Counted from the stretch's first letter, positions 29,069 to 40,733 are shown. The stretch is 64,000 nt of DNA from Micromonospora sp. WMMD882 (GCF_027497255.1 NZ_CP114903.1:2418001-2482000); one strand, 5' to 3'. Numbers and translations are program-made. The notes: generated from the letters alone by a model not told the origin.

Positions 29069-30741
29069 GTGCCGGCTCCCACCGCCGGTCGGGTCGCCGG
29101 GCCCTCCGGGTGGAGCGCGCCGCCGGCCCCGGTCGCCCCGGCGGCGACGCCGCCGACCGCGGTCGACCCGGCAGGACCGCCGTCGAGCGGGCCCGGCCGG
29201 TCCGGCAGCAGCCGGGCGTAGACGCCGTCCAGCACCCGGGCCTGAGCCTCCCAGGTCCAGGTCTCCAGCAGCCCCGGGCGGTCGTACGCGGCCCGGTAGC
29301 GCTCCGGGTCGGCGAGCACCGCCCGGACGGCGCGGACGTAGTCGGTGACGTCCTCGGCCCGGAACACCTCGCCCTGCCCGGTGGCGCGGACCGTGCCGGC
29401 CATCGTCCGCACGTCGCTGACGATCATCGGCAGCCGGGCGTGCGAGTACTCGAAGAACTTGGTGATCAGGGCGATCTCGTGGTTCGGCCAGTGGTGGATC
29501 GGGATCACCCCGGCGTCGGCGGCGGCCAGGAACGGCACCACCTGCCAGTGCGCCACGTACGGCAGCGCGTGCACCCGGTCGGCCACGCCGAGCTTCGCCG
29601 CACGGGCCAGCACCCCGCTCACGTACGGGCCGGCGGGCTTGTTGACCACCAGGGCGACGTGCACGCCGGGCAACTGCGGCAGGGCGTCGACCATGACGTC
29701 CAGGCCACGCTGCTTCGCCGCCGCCCCGCTGTAGACCAGCAGCGGGGTGTCCGGCCCGACGCCGCAGAGGGCGCGCAGGTCCGGGGCGGGCGCGTCGGGC
29801 GCCAGCTCGCCGTGGTCGGCCGCCGGGGCGTTGAGCACCACGTCCGGCACGGCGACCAGCCGGTGCTCGCGGCGCAGCAGGTCGGCCAGGCCGTCCGAGA
29901 CGGTCATCACCGCGTCCGCGTACGGGGCGTACTCCCGCTCGTGGGCCCGGTGCGCGGGCAGCCAGCGGGCGTTGTCCTGCCACGGCTTGAGACCGGGCAG
30001 GAACTCGTGCGCGTCCCAGACCACCTTGATCGCGCGGCCCCGGGCGGCGGCGCGGATCTTGGCGCGGGCGGCCACGCCGAGCATCCGGAAGTCGTTGGCG
30101 TGGATCAGGTCGGGCGCGAGCGCGTCGACGACCGGACCGTAGGCCAGCTCGTAGTCCCAGAGCCCGGGCTCCAGCCGCCGCCAGGCCCCGTCCCCCTTCA
30201 CCGTCTGCCAGAACTTCGTGTACGCGCGGTCCCACGGGTTGCGGAACCGGCGACGCTTGCGGGCCCGGGTGAGCATCCAGTACCGCCCCGACACCCAGGT
30301 CCGGGTGAGCTTCGCGGCCGTCTCCTCGGCCTTGAGCAGCTTGCGGCGCAACGCCAGCCGGGGGGTGGCCGGGTCGGCGACGGCCAACTGCGCGGCGCGC
30401 ACCGCCAGGTCGGCCCGCCACGCCTTCACCGCCTGGGCGCGGTGGGCGGCGATCCCGCTCGGCGGGTACGCCAGCGGCCAGCGCAGCCAGGCCCGGCGGA
30501 ACTCGTGCCGGCGGCGGGCCAGCGGGTCGGGCATCGGCAGCAGGCGCACCTCGGCCCGGCCGAGCTGCCAGGTCTGCGGCGTCCCGCCGGGCGAGCGGCC
30601 GAGCAGGACGACCTCCCAGCCCGCGTCGGCCGCCGAACGGGCCGCCTTCTGCACCCGCGAGTCCCCGTTGACACCGTTGTCGACCAGCATGACAACCCGT
30701 CCCCGGACGTTTCGCGCCCCGGCCACGTCGCCAGATCCCAT
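29065..30741 (-). CDS. GT-B (family 4-like) glycosyltransferase
   Basis: A 558-residue glycosyltransferase. N-terminal Rossmann start VVMLVDNGVNGDSRVQKAARSAADAGWEVVLLG; a helical insert of about 120 residues (R/K-rich) follows; DLIHANDFRMLGVAA and VVWDAHEFLPG lie in the first domain; donor-binding domain TPLLVYSGAAAKQRGLDVMVDALPQLP, VHALPYVAHWQVVPFLAAADAGVIPI and ITKFFEYSHARLPMIVSD (the E-x7-like motif region). First gene of the three-gene operon ending in the dehydrogenase. The C-terminal 40 residues are low complexity. Sugar unknown. Confidence 0.88.
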   Translation of the reverse strand: MGSGDVAGARNVRGRVVMLVDNGVNGDSRVQKAARSAADAGWEVVLLGRSPGGTPQTWQLGRAEVRLLPMPDPLARRRHEFRRAWLRWPLAYPPSGIAAHRAQAVKAWRADLAVRAAQLAVADPATPRLALRRKLLKAEETAAKLTRTWVSGRYWMLTRARKRRRFRNPWDRAYTKFWQTVKGDGAWRRLEPGLWDYELAYGPVVDALAPDLIHANDFRMLGVAARAKIRAAARGRAIKVVWDAHEFLPGLKPWQDNARWLPAHRAHEREYAPYADAVMTVSDGLADLLRREHRLVAVPDVVLNAPAADHGELAPDAPAPDLRALCGVGPDTPLLVYSGAAAKQRGLDVMVDALPQLPGVHVALVVNKPAGPYVSGVLARAAKLGVADRVHALPYVAHWQVVPFLAAADAGVIPIHHWPNHEIALITKFFEYSHARLPMIVSDVRTMAGTVRATGQGEVFRAEDVTDYVRAVRAVLADPERYRAAYDRPGLLETWTWEAQARVLDGVYARLLPDRPGPLDGGPAGSTAVGGVAAGATGAGGALHPEGPATRPAVGAGT

Positions 30742-30975
30742 GCCCGCCCGTCTCCGTCTCTGCCGAGTGCCCAGCCCGCGAACGTCGGCGAGTCTACGTC
30801 AAGCCCTCCGCCGCCGATCCGCTGTGTACGCCTGCCCGTCGCCCCTGGTCGCCGTCGCCCGGCACGCCCCGGTCGGGCCCGGGCAACCCAGACGAGTGCC
30901 AGCCCCTGTCGGGTAGTCGACCGAACACGGAAAGCGACAACCCTTCCCCGGCTACCCTTCGCATATTGATTTCTG

Positions 30976-31014
30976 GCGATCAGATGATCGCTCTTTCCGT
31001 AACTGTCCTTACGG
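30976..31014 (+). promoter_or_regulatory. two adjacent hairpins in the leader of the PKD-protein gene
   Basis: GCGATCA-GA-TGATCGC (30976-30991, perfect) is followed by CCGTAA-CTGTCC-TTACGG (30997-31014), whose 3' arm abuts and partly covers the GGGGGAGA ribosome site. They could be a translational control element or an operator plus leader hairpin; they match no riboswitch I recognise. The remaining gap from 30742 is otherwise featureless. Confidence 0.5.
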
Positions 31015-31022
31015 GGGAGAGA

Positions 31023-32474
31023 ATGCCAAGAACCAGCCTCGTCCGAATTGCCGTGGCGCTCATGGTGGCTGTCGCCTCAGTCGGCGTCGGGTCCACCACG
31101 GCAGCCGCCCAACCCTCGAACGACGACTTCACCGGCGCCACCGTGATCGACGGCCTCCCCTTCGGCAGCACGACCGACACCGGTCAGGCCACCTGGGACC
31201 CCGACGATCCGGGGGACTGCTCCAGCAACGGGTCCGTCTGGTTCGCCTTCACCCCGAGCACGGACCTGACGGTCCAGGCCGACACCTTCGGGAGCAGCTA
31301 CGACACGGTGCTGTCCGCCTGGACCGGCGCCCAGGGGTCCCTCGGGCTGGTGGCCTGCAACGACGACCACTCCGGCGGGCAGTCGATGGTCAGCTTCCCG
31401 GCCACCGCGGGGACGACCTACTACTTCATGGCCGCCCGGTGCTGTGGCAGCGGCGGGGACGGCGGAGGCGCGCTGCGCTTCTCGGTGACCCAACTCCTGC
31501 CTCCGGCCAACGACGACTTCGTCGACGCGACGGCGATCGACAGGCTGCCCTTCTCCGACGACCGGAGCCTGGGGGCGGCCAGCCGGGAGGCCGGCGAGCC
31601 GGAATCCCCCTGCTTCAGCCAGGGCGGAACGATCTGGTATTCGTTCACCCCGTCGACCAGTGGGTCGGTCACGGCCCGCGTCGAGCAGTACGGGGTCGGT
31701 GTCGCCGCCTACACCGGCGCCTCGCTCACCGATCTGTCACCGGTCGGCTGCCGCGACGGCAGGTACACCGCATCACTGACGTTCGCGGCACAGGCAGGCA
31801 CGACGTACCTGTTCCAGGTGGGGCAGGGGTGCTGCGTCGGGGCGGCCCCCGTCACCTTCCGACTGGACGTCGCGCCGAGTCCGGTAGCCGACCTCTCCTT
31901 CAGCCCGCAAGACCCCAACTCCTTCGACACCGTCCGGTTCTACGACTACTCACACGACCCCGCCGGCAACGAGGTCTCCTCCTGGCGCTGGGACCTCGGT
32001 GACGGAACGACGTCGACGGACCGCCAGCCGATCCACCGGTATGCGGCCGACGGCGACTACCAGGTCCGGCTCACCGTGGCGACGCCCGACGGCCGGACCG
32101 CCTCGGTATCGCGCGCCGTGACAGTGCGGACCCACGACGTGTCGATCGTCGGCCTGGACGTCCCCACGTCAGCACGGGTGGGACGCACCATCGACATCAC
32201 AGTCCACGTGCGGAACACCCGGTATCCGGAAACCGTCGGGGTCTCGTTGCGCAAGAGCACCCCTGGAGGCTTCGACCAGGTCGGGGCGCTCACCCAGGCG
32301 GTGGCGGTCAAGAGGGCCAGCCGGTCGACGCCCTTCGCGTTCAGCTACACCATCACGAGCGAAGATCTGGCCATGGGAAAGATCACCATCCAGGCCGAGG
32401 CCACCATCACCGGCTACCGGGACGCGCTACCCGCCGACAACCAGTTGCTCTCGATACCCATCGTCATCCGCTGA
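31023..32474 (+). CDS. secreted PKD-domain protein
   Basis: A 483-residue exported protein: signal peptide (IAVALMVAVASVGVGSTTAAA, to about 28); two related repeats of about 130 residues each beginning (P)SNDDF..AT.IDGLPF and PANDDFVDATAIDRLPF with T-x-W-Y/F-x-F-T-P-S, similar to PPC-like beta-sandwich domains; a PKD domain (about 285-365, SSWRWDLGDGTTSTDRQPIHRY); and a C-terminal CARDB-like domain (DVSIVGLDVPTSARVGRTIDITVHVRNT). ATG at 31023 follows GGGGGAGAGA. Likely an extracellular adhesion or polysaccharide-associated protein with no catalytic motif. It stands between two divergent surface-glycan operons. Confidence 0.8.
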   Translation: MPRTSLVRIAVALMVAVASVGVGSTTAAAQPSNDDFTGATVIDGLPFGSTTDTGQATWDPDDPGDCSSNGSVWFAFTPSTDLTVQADTFGSSYDTVLSAWTGAQGSLGLVACNDDHSGGQSMVSFPATAGTTYYFMAARCCGSGGDGGGALRFSVTQLLPPANDDFVDATAIDRLPFSDDRSLGAASREAGEPESPCFSQGGTIWYSFTPSTSGSVTARVEQYGVGVAAYTGASLTDLSPVGCRDGRYTASLTFAAQAGTTYLFQVGQGCCVGAAPVTFRLDVAPSPVADLSFSPQDPNSFDTVRFYDYSHDPAGNEVSSWRWDLGDGTTSTDRQPIHRYAADGDYQVRLTVATPDGRTASVSRAVTVRTHDVSIVGLDVPTSARVGRTIDITVHVRNTRYPETVGVSLRKSTPGGFDQVGALTQAVAVKRASRSTPFAFSYTITSEDLAMGKITIQAEATITGYRDALPADNQLLSIPIVIR

Positions 32475-32715
32475 CCCTCTCGCCGTACCGGGTGGGCCCG
32501 GGGCATCACGCTCCGGACCTGACCGGTGGCGCCGACGCCTGGGCGGACGGCGCCGGGGAGCGTCGGACCGCCCGGGCTTGGCGGTGGGCCGGCCGGTGGG
32601 TGACGTATCGTGTGGGCGCCGGGAGCTGTCCCACGGGCGCTCTCCTCCCACCCGGACCGCCACTCACCGGCGCGATCCGGAAACCCATGTCGCCGCAGGC
32701 CAGGAGAATACCGTC

Positions 32716-33801
32716 GTGAAGGTAGTCAGTGTCGTCGGAGCCCGCCCGCAACTGGTGAAGCTCGCACCGATCGCCGCGGCGTTCGCCGGCACCGGGCACG
32801 AGCACGTGATCGTGCACACCGGGCAGCACTACGACGTGAACCTGTCGGACGTGTTCTTCTCCGGGCTCGGCATCCCCGCCCCGGACGTGCACCTCGGCAT
32901 CGGCTCCGGCACGCACGGCGTGCAGACCGGCAACACCCTGGCCGCCCTCGACCCGGTGCTCGCCGCCGAGCAGCCGGACTGGGTGCTGGTGTACGGCGAC
33001 ACCAACTCGACCCTGGCCGGCGCGGTGAGCGCCGTCAAGCAGCACATCAAGGTCGCCCACCTGGAGGCCGGGCTGCGCTCGTTCAACCGGCGGATGCCGG
33101 AGGAGCACAACCGGATCCTCACCGACCACGCCGCCGACCTGCTGCTCGCCCCCACCGAGGAGGCCGTCCGGCACCTCGCCACCGAGGGGCTGGCCAAGCG
33201 CGCCGTCCTGGTCGGCGACGTGATGGTCGACGTGTGCCTGCGCATCCGGGACGCGGTGACCCGTGGCGAGCACCCCGCCCCGACCCTGCCCGAGGGGATC
33301 GACCCGGCCGCGCCGTACCTGGTGGCGACCCTGCACCGGCCGGACAACACCGACCGCCCGGAGCGGCTCGCCGGGCTGGTCGAGGCGCTGGCCGGGCTGG
33401 GCGTGCCGGTCGCCCTGCTGGCCCACCCCCGGCTGGTGGCCAAGGCCGAGGAGCACGGCATCAAGCTCCAGCAGGGCGCGGTGCACGTCGGCCAGCCGCT
33501 GCCGTACGCGGGGCTGGTCTCCGCGGTGCTCGGCTCGACGGGCGTGGTGACCGACTCCGGCGGCCTGCAGAAGGAGGCGTACCTGCTCGGGCGGGCGTGC
33601 ACCACGGTGCGTCCGGAGACCGAGTGGGTGGAGACCCTCGAAGGCGGCTGGAACGTCCTCGTGCCGGACCCGGCCGCGCTGCCCGCCGACGAGTGGGCCG
33701 CGCTGGCCACCAGGCCCGCGCCGACCGGCGACCGCGGCGCCCCGTACGGCGACGGCCGGGCCGCCGAGCGGGTCGTCCGGGTGCTCGCCGAGCGGGCATG
33801 A
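32716..33801 (+). CDS. WbpI-like UDP-2,3-diacetamido-glucuronate 2-epimerase (WecB superfamily)
   Basis: A 361-residue non-hydrolysing UDP-sugar 2-epimerase. It starts VKVVSVVGARPQLVKLAPI, has VYGDTNSTLAGA, HLEAGLRSFNRRMPEEHNRILTDH, TLHRPDNTD and TDSGGLQKEAYLLGR. GARPQ in place of the GTRPE of WecB/MnaA, and the SFNRRMPEE-NR block, are features of the WbpI branch, which converts UDP-GlcNAc(3NAc)A to UDP-ManNAc(3NAc)A. Plain UDP-GlcNAc 2-epimerase activity remains possible. GTG at 32716 with AGGAGA 8 bases upstream. Its stop overlaps the ATG of the next glycosyltransferase (ATGA), so the two are an operon. Confidence 0.85.
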   Translation: MKVVSVVGARPQLVKLAPIAAAFAGTGHEHVIVHTGQHYDVNLSDVFFSGLGIPAPDVHLGIGSGTHGVQTGNTLAALDPVLAAEQPDWVLVYGDTNSTLAGAVSAVKQHIKVAHLEAGLRSFNRRMPEEHNRILTDHAADLLLAPTEEAVRHLATEGLAKRAVLVGDVMVDVCLRIRDAVTRGEHPAPTLPEGIDPAAPYLVATLHRPDNTDRPERLAGLVEALAGLGVPVALLAHPRLVAKAEEHGIKLQQGAVHVGQPLPYAGLVSAVLGSTGVVTDSGGLQKEAYLLGRACTTVRPETEWVETLEGGWNVLVPDPAALPADEWAALATRPAPTGDRGAPYGDGRAAERVVRVLAERA

Positions 33802-35447
33802 GCGACAAGCGTCCGGTGGCCCGCCGGCTCGCCGCCCGCACCGTCGACGGCGCGCTGGCCCGGGCCACCGCGCCCGGGGTGCTGCGCCGCCGGGCGGCGG
33901 AACGGCTGTGGCGGCAGGCGCTGACCGCGCCGGGCCTGCCCGACGGCGTGCGGGTCAAACTGGCCGAACGGGTGCACGCCGGCCTGGTCGGCGCGGGGCG
34001 GGCGGCCAGCGCCGCCTCGTCGGCCTCGGCGGTGGCCAGCCGGCTCGACTCGGCCGGGCTGCACGCCCGGATGCTCGCCGGCCTGACCCGCGCCGAGCTG
34101 GACGCCGGGCTCACGCCCAGCCGGCTCGACGAGACCTGGCGGGCCGGGTTCGCCGTCGCCGACCGCCTCCACCAGCGGGGCCGGGTCGCCCACGCGGCCC
34201 GGATCCTGGCCCGGACCATGCCGCTGGGCTTCCACCGGGTGCTGCACTTCGACCAGCTCGACTCGCCGCTCTCCGCCGACCCGACCGGCTTCCTGGCCCC
34301 GCTGCGGGACAGCGTCGCGGCCCGCGCGCTCACCGCCGCCGGCCGGGACACGCCGGCCGCCGACCGGCCCGCCGGGCGTCCGCTGCGGTTGCTCTTCGCG
34401 ACCTGCGCCAACGACAACTTCCTCGGCGAGATCCGCCAGCGGTACGCGGACCGGCCCGACGTCGAGGTGCGGTTCCTGGACGTCGCCGCCGACCCGGCGC
34501 GACGGCCGATGAACGGGCAGATCGGCCGGATGGTCGAGCATCTCCTGCTCGGCGGGACGGCGTACGGGACGGCAGTGGAGGAGTGGCTGCGTCCCCACCT
34601 GGACTGGGCGGACACCGTCTTCGTCGACTGGTCGGTGTCGACGGCGGTGCTGTTCACCATGGTCGACCCGGGGGACACCCGGATCGTGGTCCGGCTGCAC
34701 AGTTTCGAGTTGTGGAGCCTCTGGCCGCACCTGGTCACCTTCGGCCGGGTCGACGACCTGGTGTTCGTCTCCGAGCACCTGCGTCAGCTCGGCCGGGCGG
34801 TGCTGCCCGGCCTGGATGGGCCGGGCGGTCCGCGTACCCACGTGTTGACCAACGCGATGGACCTGCGCCGGTTCGTCCGGCCGAAGTCCGACGAGGCGCG
34901 GTTCCGGCTGGCGGTGGTCGGGGTCGGCGCGATCGCCAAGGATCCGCGCTGGGCGGTGGACGTGCTGCGCGAGCTGCGCGCCGTCGACCCGCGCTACCGG
35001 CTGCGGCTGGTCGGTGGGCTGATCGACCCGGCGGCCAGCCCGGCCGCCGCCCGCTACCGGGCGCTGCTCGACGCGGACCTGGCCGAGCTGGGCGACGCGG
35101 TGGAGACGCCCGGCCAGACCTCGGACGTGCCGGGCGCGCTCACCGACATCGGGGTGATCCTCAGCAGCTCGGTGCGGGAGAGCTTCCACTGCGCGCTGGT
35201 GGAGGGGGCGGCCAGCGGGGCGGTGCCGGTGGTCCGGGACTGGCCGTTCTTCGACCGGGGCGCCCGGGGGCTGTTCCCGGACGGCTGGGTGGTGGACACG
35301 CCGAAGGAGGCCGCCGCGCGGATCCTCGCCGCCACCGCCACCGACCAGCGGTGGCGGGAGGTCGGCGCGGAGGCGTCCGCGCACGCCCTCGCCACCTGGG
35401 ACTGGCCGGTCACCCGGCACGGCTTCGACGAGCTGTTCCTGGGCTGA
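33798..35447 (+). CDS. GT-B glycosyltransferase, family not assigned
   Basis: A 549-residue protein translationally coupled to the WbpI-like epimerase. The N-terminal ~190 residues are helical and R/A-rich. A first Rossmann-like part begins PLRLLFATCANDNFLGEIRQRY, with TVFVDWSVSTAVLFTMVDP and IVVRLHSFELWSLWPHL; the second (donor) domain has RLAVVGVGAIAKDPRWAVDVLRELRAVDPRYRLRLVGG and ILSSSVRESFHCALVEGAASGAVPVVRDW, the usual E-x7-E-type nucleotide-sugar site. It probably uses the sugar made by its operon partner, but that is inference. Confidence 0.8.
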   Translation: MSDKRPVARRLAARTVDGALARATAPGVLRRRAAERLWRQALTAPGLPDGVRVKLAERVHAGLVGAGRAASAASSASAVASRLDSAGLHARMLAGLTRAELDAGLTPSRLDETWRAGFAVADRLHQRGRVAHAARILARTMPLGFHRVLHFDQLDSPLSADPTGFLAPLRDSVAARALTAAGRDTPAADRPAGRPLRLLFATCANDNFLGEIRQRYADRPDVEVRFLDVAADPARRPMNGQIGRMVEHLLLGGTAYGTAVEEWLRPHLDWADTVFVDWSVSTAVLFTMVDPGDTRIVVRLHSFELWSLWPHLVTFGRVDDLVFVSEHLRQLGRAVLPGLDGPGGPRTHVLTNAMDLRRFVRPKSDEARFRLAVVGVGAIAKDPRWAVDVLRELRAVDPRYRLRLVGGLIDPAASPAAARYRALLDADLAELGDAVETPGQTSDVPGALTDIGVILSSSVRESFHCALVEGAASGAVPVVRDWPFFDRGARGLFPDGWVVDTPKEAAARILAATATDQRWREVGAEASAHALATWDWPVTRHGFDELFLG

Positions 35448-35485
35448 GCCGGCTTCGGCGCGCCGTCCGCCGGCCGGGCTGAGCG

Positions 35486-35521
35486 GGCCCGGCGGGACGG
35501 TGGTCCCCGTCCCGCCGGGCC
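35486..35521. terminator. perfect 15-bp stem bidirectional terminator
   Basis: GGCCCGGCGGGACGG (35486-35500) and its exact complement at 35507-35521, loop TGGTCC, between the convergent ends of the glycosyltransferase and the AftA-like gene. Confidence 0.85.
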
Positions 35522-35532
35522 GTCGGGGCTCG

Positions 35533-37761
<2,229 letters not shown>

Positions 37762-38034
37762 GCGCACCCTCCTGGTGGAAAACGTGCGCCAGCCTAGCGG
37801 AGCGTCATCGACGCGAGCGCTCAGCGCCGCCCGGAACACCCGCGCAGGTCACCGTGTCGCCCCCCGCGACGAAACCCCCAAAGGCCCCAACTCGCCCGGT
37901 CGTCGGGGCGTGTGCCGACGCGACGCCCCGTACCGGGTGCGGTAGCCTGACGCCGCACACGCCATCCGCTCGCGACCTTTCCCCCGGTCCGCGGAACACG
38001 TCGGCCCCCGTAGGCCCTCCAGGAGGCAACTCCC

Positions 38035-38802
38035 TTGGCCAGTCTCGAAACCCCCCCTGTCACGGACGCCGAGCTCCAGTCGACCACTCTCCAGGAGATG
38101 GCCACCGGGGCGGTGAACTACCACCGGTGGCTGACCGACCTCGCCCTGCCCTACCTGGGTGACAACCCGATCGAGGTGGGCAGCGGCTTCGGTGACTACG
38201 CGCAGCGCTGGTTGGACGAGGGCGTTCCGGCGATCACCGTCGGCGACGCCGAGCCGTCCCGCCTGACTGCCCTGCACCAGCGTTTCGACGCCGACGAACG
38301 GGTGGAGGTGCTGGGGCTGGACCTCTTCGACCCGCCCGAGCGGCAGCACTCGGCGCTGGTGTCGTTCAACGTGCTCGAACACATCCCGGATCACGTCAAC
38401 GCCCTGGCGGCGGCGCACACCCTGCTCCGGCCGGGTGGCCGCGTGATCAAGTTCGTGCCCGCCTTCCAGTTCGCGCTCGGCCACTTCGACCGGCAGGTCG
38501 GGCACGTCCGCCGGTACACCAAGGCGTCCCTGCGTCAGGCGTACGAAGAGGCCGGGCTGGTCGTCGACCGGCTGCACTACGTCAACGCGCCGGGCCTGCT
38601 GGCCTGGACGGTGGGCATGAAGATGCTCCGGATGATCCCCGGCGACGGGCCCCTGCTGCGGGTCTGGGACAAGGTCGTCGTGCCCACCGCGCGGGCCGCC
38701 GAGCGGGTCACCCGACCCCCGTTCGGGCAGTCGGTCTTCGCCGTCGGTCACGTGCCGGCCGACGGCGAGGCGTCCCGGCCGGGCGGGAACCCGACCCGGT
38801 GA
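38035..38802 (+). CDS. class I SAM-dependent methyltransferase
   Basis: A 255-residue methyltransferase. Motif I is NPIEVGSGFGDYAQRWLDEG (E-x-G-x-G-x-G), the acidic residue ends TVGDAEPSRL, and SALVSFNVLEHIPDHVNALAAAHTLLRPGGRVIKFVPA covers motifs IV-VI. The start is TTG at 38035, supported by AGGAGG 8 bases upstream. The GT2 gene starts inside its stop codon (GTGA), so they form an operon; this pairing with a polyprenyl-phosphate-type glycosyltransferase suggests a sugar or lipid-linked substrate, but none can be named. Confidence 0.87.
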   Translation: MASLETPPVTDAELQSTTLQEMATGAVNYHRWLTDLALPYLGDNPIEVGSGFGDYAQRWLDEGVPAITVGDAEPSRLTALHQRFDADERVEVLGLDLFDPPERQHSALVSFNVLEHIPDHVNALAAAHTLLRPGGRVIKFVPAFQFALGHFDRQVGHVRRYTKASLRQAYEEAGLVVDRLHYVNAPGLLAWTVGMKMLRMIPGDGPLLRVWDKVVVPTARAAERVTRPPFGQSVFAVGHVPADGEASRPGGNPTR

Positions 38803-40013
38803 CCGTCGACACGAGCCACCACGAGGGCGGGCGGTCCCCCGCCGGGTCGGCGGGCGCCGCCGTCGCCCCGCTCGAGCTCTCCGTGGTGATGCCCTGCCTC
38901 AACGAGGCCGAGACGCTGGCGGTCTGCATCCGCAAGGCCCGTGCCTGCCTGGCCGAGTTGGGCATCCGGGGCGAGGTGATCGTCTCGGACAACGGCTCGA
39001 CCGACGGCTCGCAGGAGATCGCCGAGGCCGAGGGCGCCCGGGTCGTGCACGCGCCGCAACGCGGGTACGGCGCGGCCCTGCGCGCCGGCATCGCCGCGGC
39101 CGACGGCGAGTACGTGATCATGGCCGACGCCGACGACAGCTACGCCCTGCACGACCTGGGGCCGTTCGTCGAGCGGCTGCGGGCCGGCGCGGACCTGGTG
39201 ATGGGCAACCGGTTCAAGGGCGGCATCGAGCGTGGGGCGATGCCTCCGCTGCACCGTTTCCTCGGCAACCCGGTGCTGTCGTTCCTCGGCCGGACGTTCT
39301 TCGGCGTCCCGGTCGGCGACTTCCACTGCGGTATGCGTGGCTTCCGCCGGGACCGCATCCTCGCCCTGTCGCTGAAGACCTCCGGCATGGAGTTCGCCAG
39401 CGAGATGGTGGCCCGCGCGGCGCTGGCCGGGCTGGTCATCGACGAGGTGCCCACCACCCTCGCCCCGGACGGCCGCAGTCGTGCCCCGCACCTGCGCACC
39501 TGGCGGGACGGCTGGCGGCACCTGCGTTTCCTGCTGGCGCTCAGCCCGCGCTGGGCGATGCTCTACCCGGGTTTCGCGCTGCTGTTCGGCGGCGGCACGT
39601 TGCTGGTCTGGCTGCTCGCCGGCACCCAGCAGGTCGGCAAGCTCTCCTTCGACCTGCACACCATGCTGGCCGCCGCGACGGCGGTGGCCATCGGCATCCA
39701 CGCCATCGCGTTGGCGGTGGTGGTGCACGCGCACGCCATCCAGGTCGGCCTGATCCCACCCGACCGGAAGGTGGAGGTGCGGATCGCCGACTACGCGCTG
39801 CGTCGTGGGGTGAGCACCGGCCTGCTGTTGGCGCTCGCCGGGGTGGCCTGTTTCGGGTACGCGTTGTGGAGCTGGGGCTCGGCCGGTTTCCAGCAGCTCG
39901 AGGTGGTCTCCACGATGCGACTGCCGATCCTCGGGGTGGGCCTGATCGTGGTGGGCGTGCAGTCGGCCCTGCTGTCGATCATCATCGGCCTGACCCGGGT
40001 CGGCGAGCTGTAG
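38799..40013 (+). CDS. family 2 glycosyltransferase, membrane-anchored (polyprenyl-phosphate type)
   Basis: A 404-residue protein. The GT-A domain has ELSVVMPCLNEAETLAVCI, EVIVSDNGSTDGSQEIAE, GYGAALRAGIAAADGEYVIMADADDSY (D-A-D) and DFHCGMRGFRRDRI. After about 255 come four hydrophobic segments (LLFGGGTLLVWLLAG; AAATAVAIGIHAIALAVVV; GLLLALAGVACFGYALW; LPILGVGLIVVGVQSALL). This is the layout of dolichyl/undecaprenyl-phosphate sugar synthases that make lipid-linked donors for membrane transferases. GTG start coupled to the methyltransferase. It could supply a donor for the GT39-like or AftA-like protein. Confidence 0.87.
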   Translation: MTVDTSHHEGGRSPAGSAGAAVAPLELSVVMPCLNEAETLAVCIRKARACLAELGIRGEVIVSDNGSTDGSQEIAEAEGARVVHAPQRGYGAALRAGIAAADGEYVIMADADDSYALHDLGPFVERLRAGADLVMGNRFKGGIERGAMPPLHRFLGNPVLSFLGRTFFGVPVGDFHCGMRGFRRDRILALSLKTSGMEFASEMVARAALAGLVIDEVPTTLAPDGRSRAPHLRTWRDGWRHLRFLLALSPRWAMLYPGFALLFGGGTLLVWLLAGTQQVGKLSFDLHTMLAAATAVAIGIHAIALAVVVHAHAIQVGLIPPDRKVEVRIADYALRRGVSTGLLLALAGVACFGYALWSWGSAGFQQLEVVSTMRLPILGVGLIVVGVQSALLSIIIGLTRVGEL

Positions 40014-40021
40014 CGACAAAC

Positions 40022-40056
40022 ACTTCGGCCCCGGTCGCGTCGACCGGGGCCGAAGT
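40022..40056. terminator. perfect 16-bp stem bidirectional terminator
   Basis: ACTTCGGCCCCGGTCG (40022-40037) pairs fully with 40041-40056, between the convergent GT2 gene and the operon ending at 40068. Confidence 0.85.
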
Positions 40057-40067
40057 CGTGTTCCGGG

Positions 40068-40733
40068 TCAGCCGTCTGCGCGGAGTTCCTCGTGCAGGGC
40101 CGCCAGGTTGCGCTCCAGCGCGGTGGTGGCCACCAGGTGCGGGTGCCGGCGGGCGAGCTGCCAGCTCAGGGTCACCGCGTACACGTCGGCGGCGACGACC
40201 CGGTCCACCGTCCGGAAGTCCACGTCGGCCAGGCGCTGACGGAACAGCTTCGCCAGCACCGACGGCCGGGCCAGCCGGTACGCCTTGATGTAGAGGCGCT
40301 TGTGGAACGCCCCGGCGACCTTGCGGTGCCCGTTCTCCAACGCCTTGGCCGGCGTGCGCAGCGGGCGCAGCGGGGCGACCTTCTCGGTGAGCCGGGTGGC
40401 CCGGGTGAGCACCGCCCGGGGCGCCTTGTGCACCAGCACCCGCTCGACCCGGCGCAGCGGGTGCCGCTGCTCCGCGCCGTCGATGGTGTACAGGGTGAGG
40501 TTCGGGTGACCGCTCACCACCGCCCACTCCTCCGGGTCGGCCTCCTGCCACGCCTCGGCGCCGAGGAAGACCAGGTCCACCCGGAGGCCCTCCTCCTCCA
40601 GCAGGGCCCGGACGTAGTTGCGCACCCGCTCGTTGAGCCGGTAGACCGTCGAGATGACCATCACCCGGAGGGCGCCGTCCACGTCTGCCACCTGTCCACG
40701 CTCCCCTGTCGCCGCGTACCCGTCCGTGCTCAC
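40068..40733 (-). CDS. half-length glycosyltransferase-like protein, paralogue of the 42162-42722 product
   Basis: A 221-residue protein starting VSTDGYAATGERGQ. From LRVMVISTVYRLNERVRNYVRALLEEEGLRVDLVFLGAEAW it looks like only the N-terminal (acceptor) Rossmann domain of a GT-B enzyme; DRVVAADVYAVTLSWQLARRHPHLVATTALE ends the domain and no donor-binding half follows. It shares HP-RR-VERVLV-K-P with the protein at 42162. GTG at 40733 overlaps the TGA of the preceding GT4. It may pair with another subunit or be a remnant; being in a tight operon with intact neighbours favours function. Confidence 0.65.
   Translation of the reverse strand: MSTDGYAATGERGQVADVDGALRVMVISTVYRLNERVRNYVRALLEEEGLRVDLVFLGAEAWQEADPEEWAVVSGHPNLTLYTIDGAEQRHPLRRVERVLVHKAPRAVLTRATRLTEKVAPLRPLRTPAKALENGHRKVAGAFHKRLYIKAYRLARPSVLAKLFRQRLADVDFRTVDRVVAADVYAVTLSWQLARRHPHLVATTALERNLAALHEELRADG

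Noticed and set aside
32716..33801. WecB/MnaA (UDP-GlcNAc 2-epimerase) as the first-choice name
   Set aside because: GARPQ and SFNRRMPEE blocks and the presence of WbpD-, WbpE- and 3-dehydrogenase-like genes favour the WbpI branch, though the simple epimerase remains an alternative.
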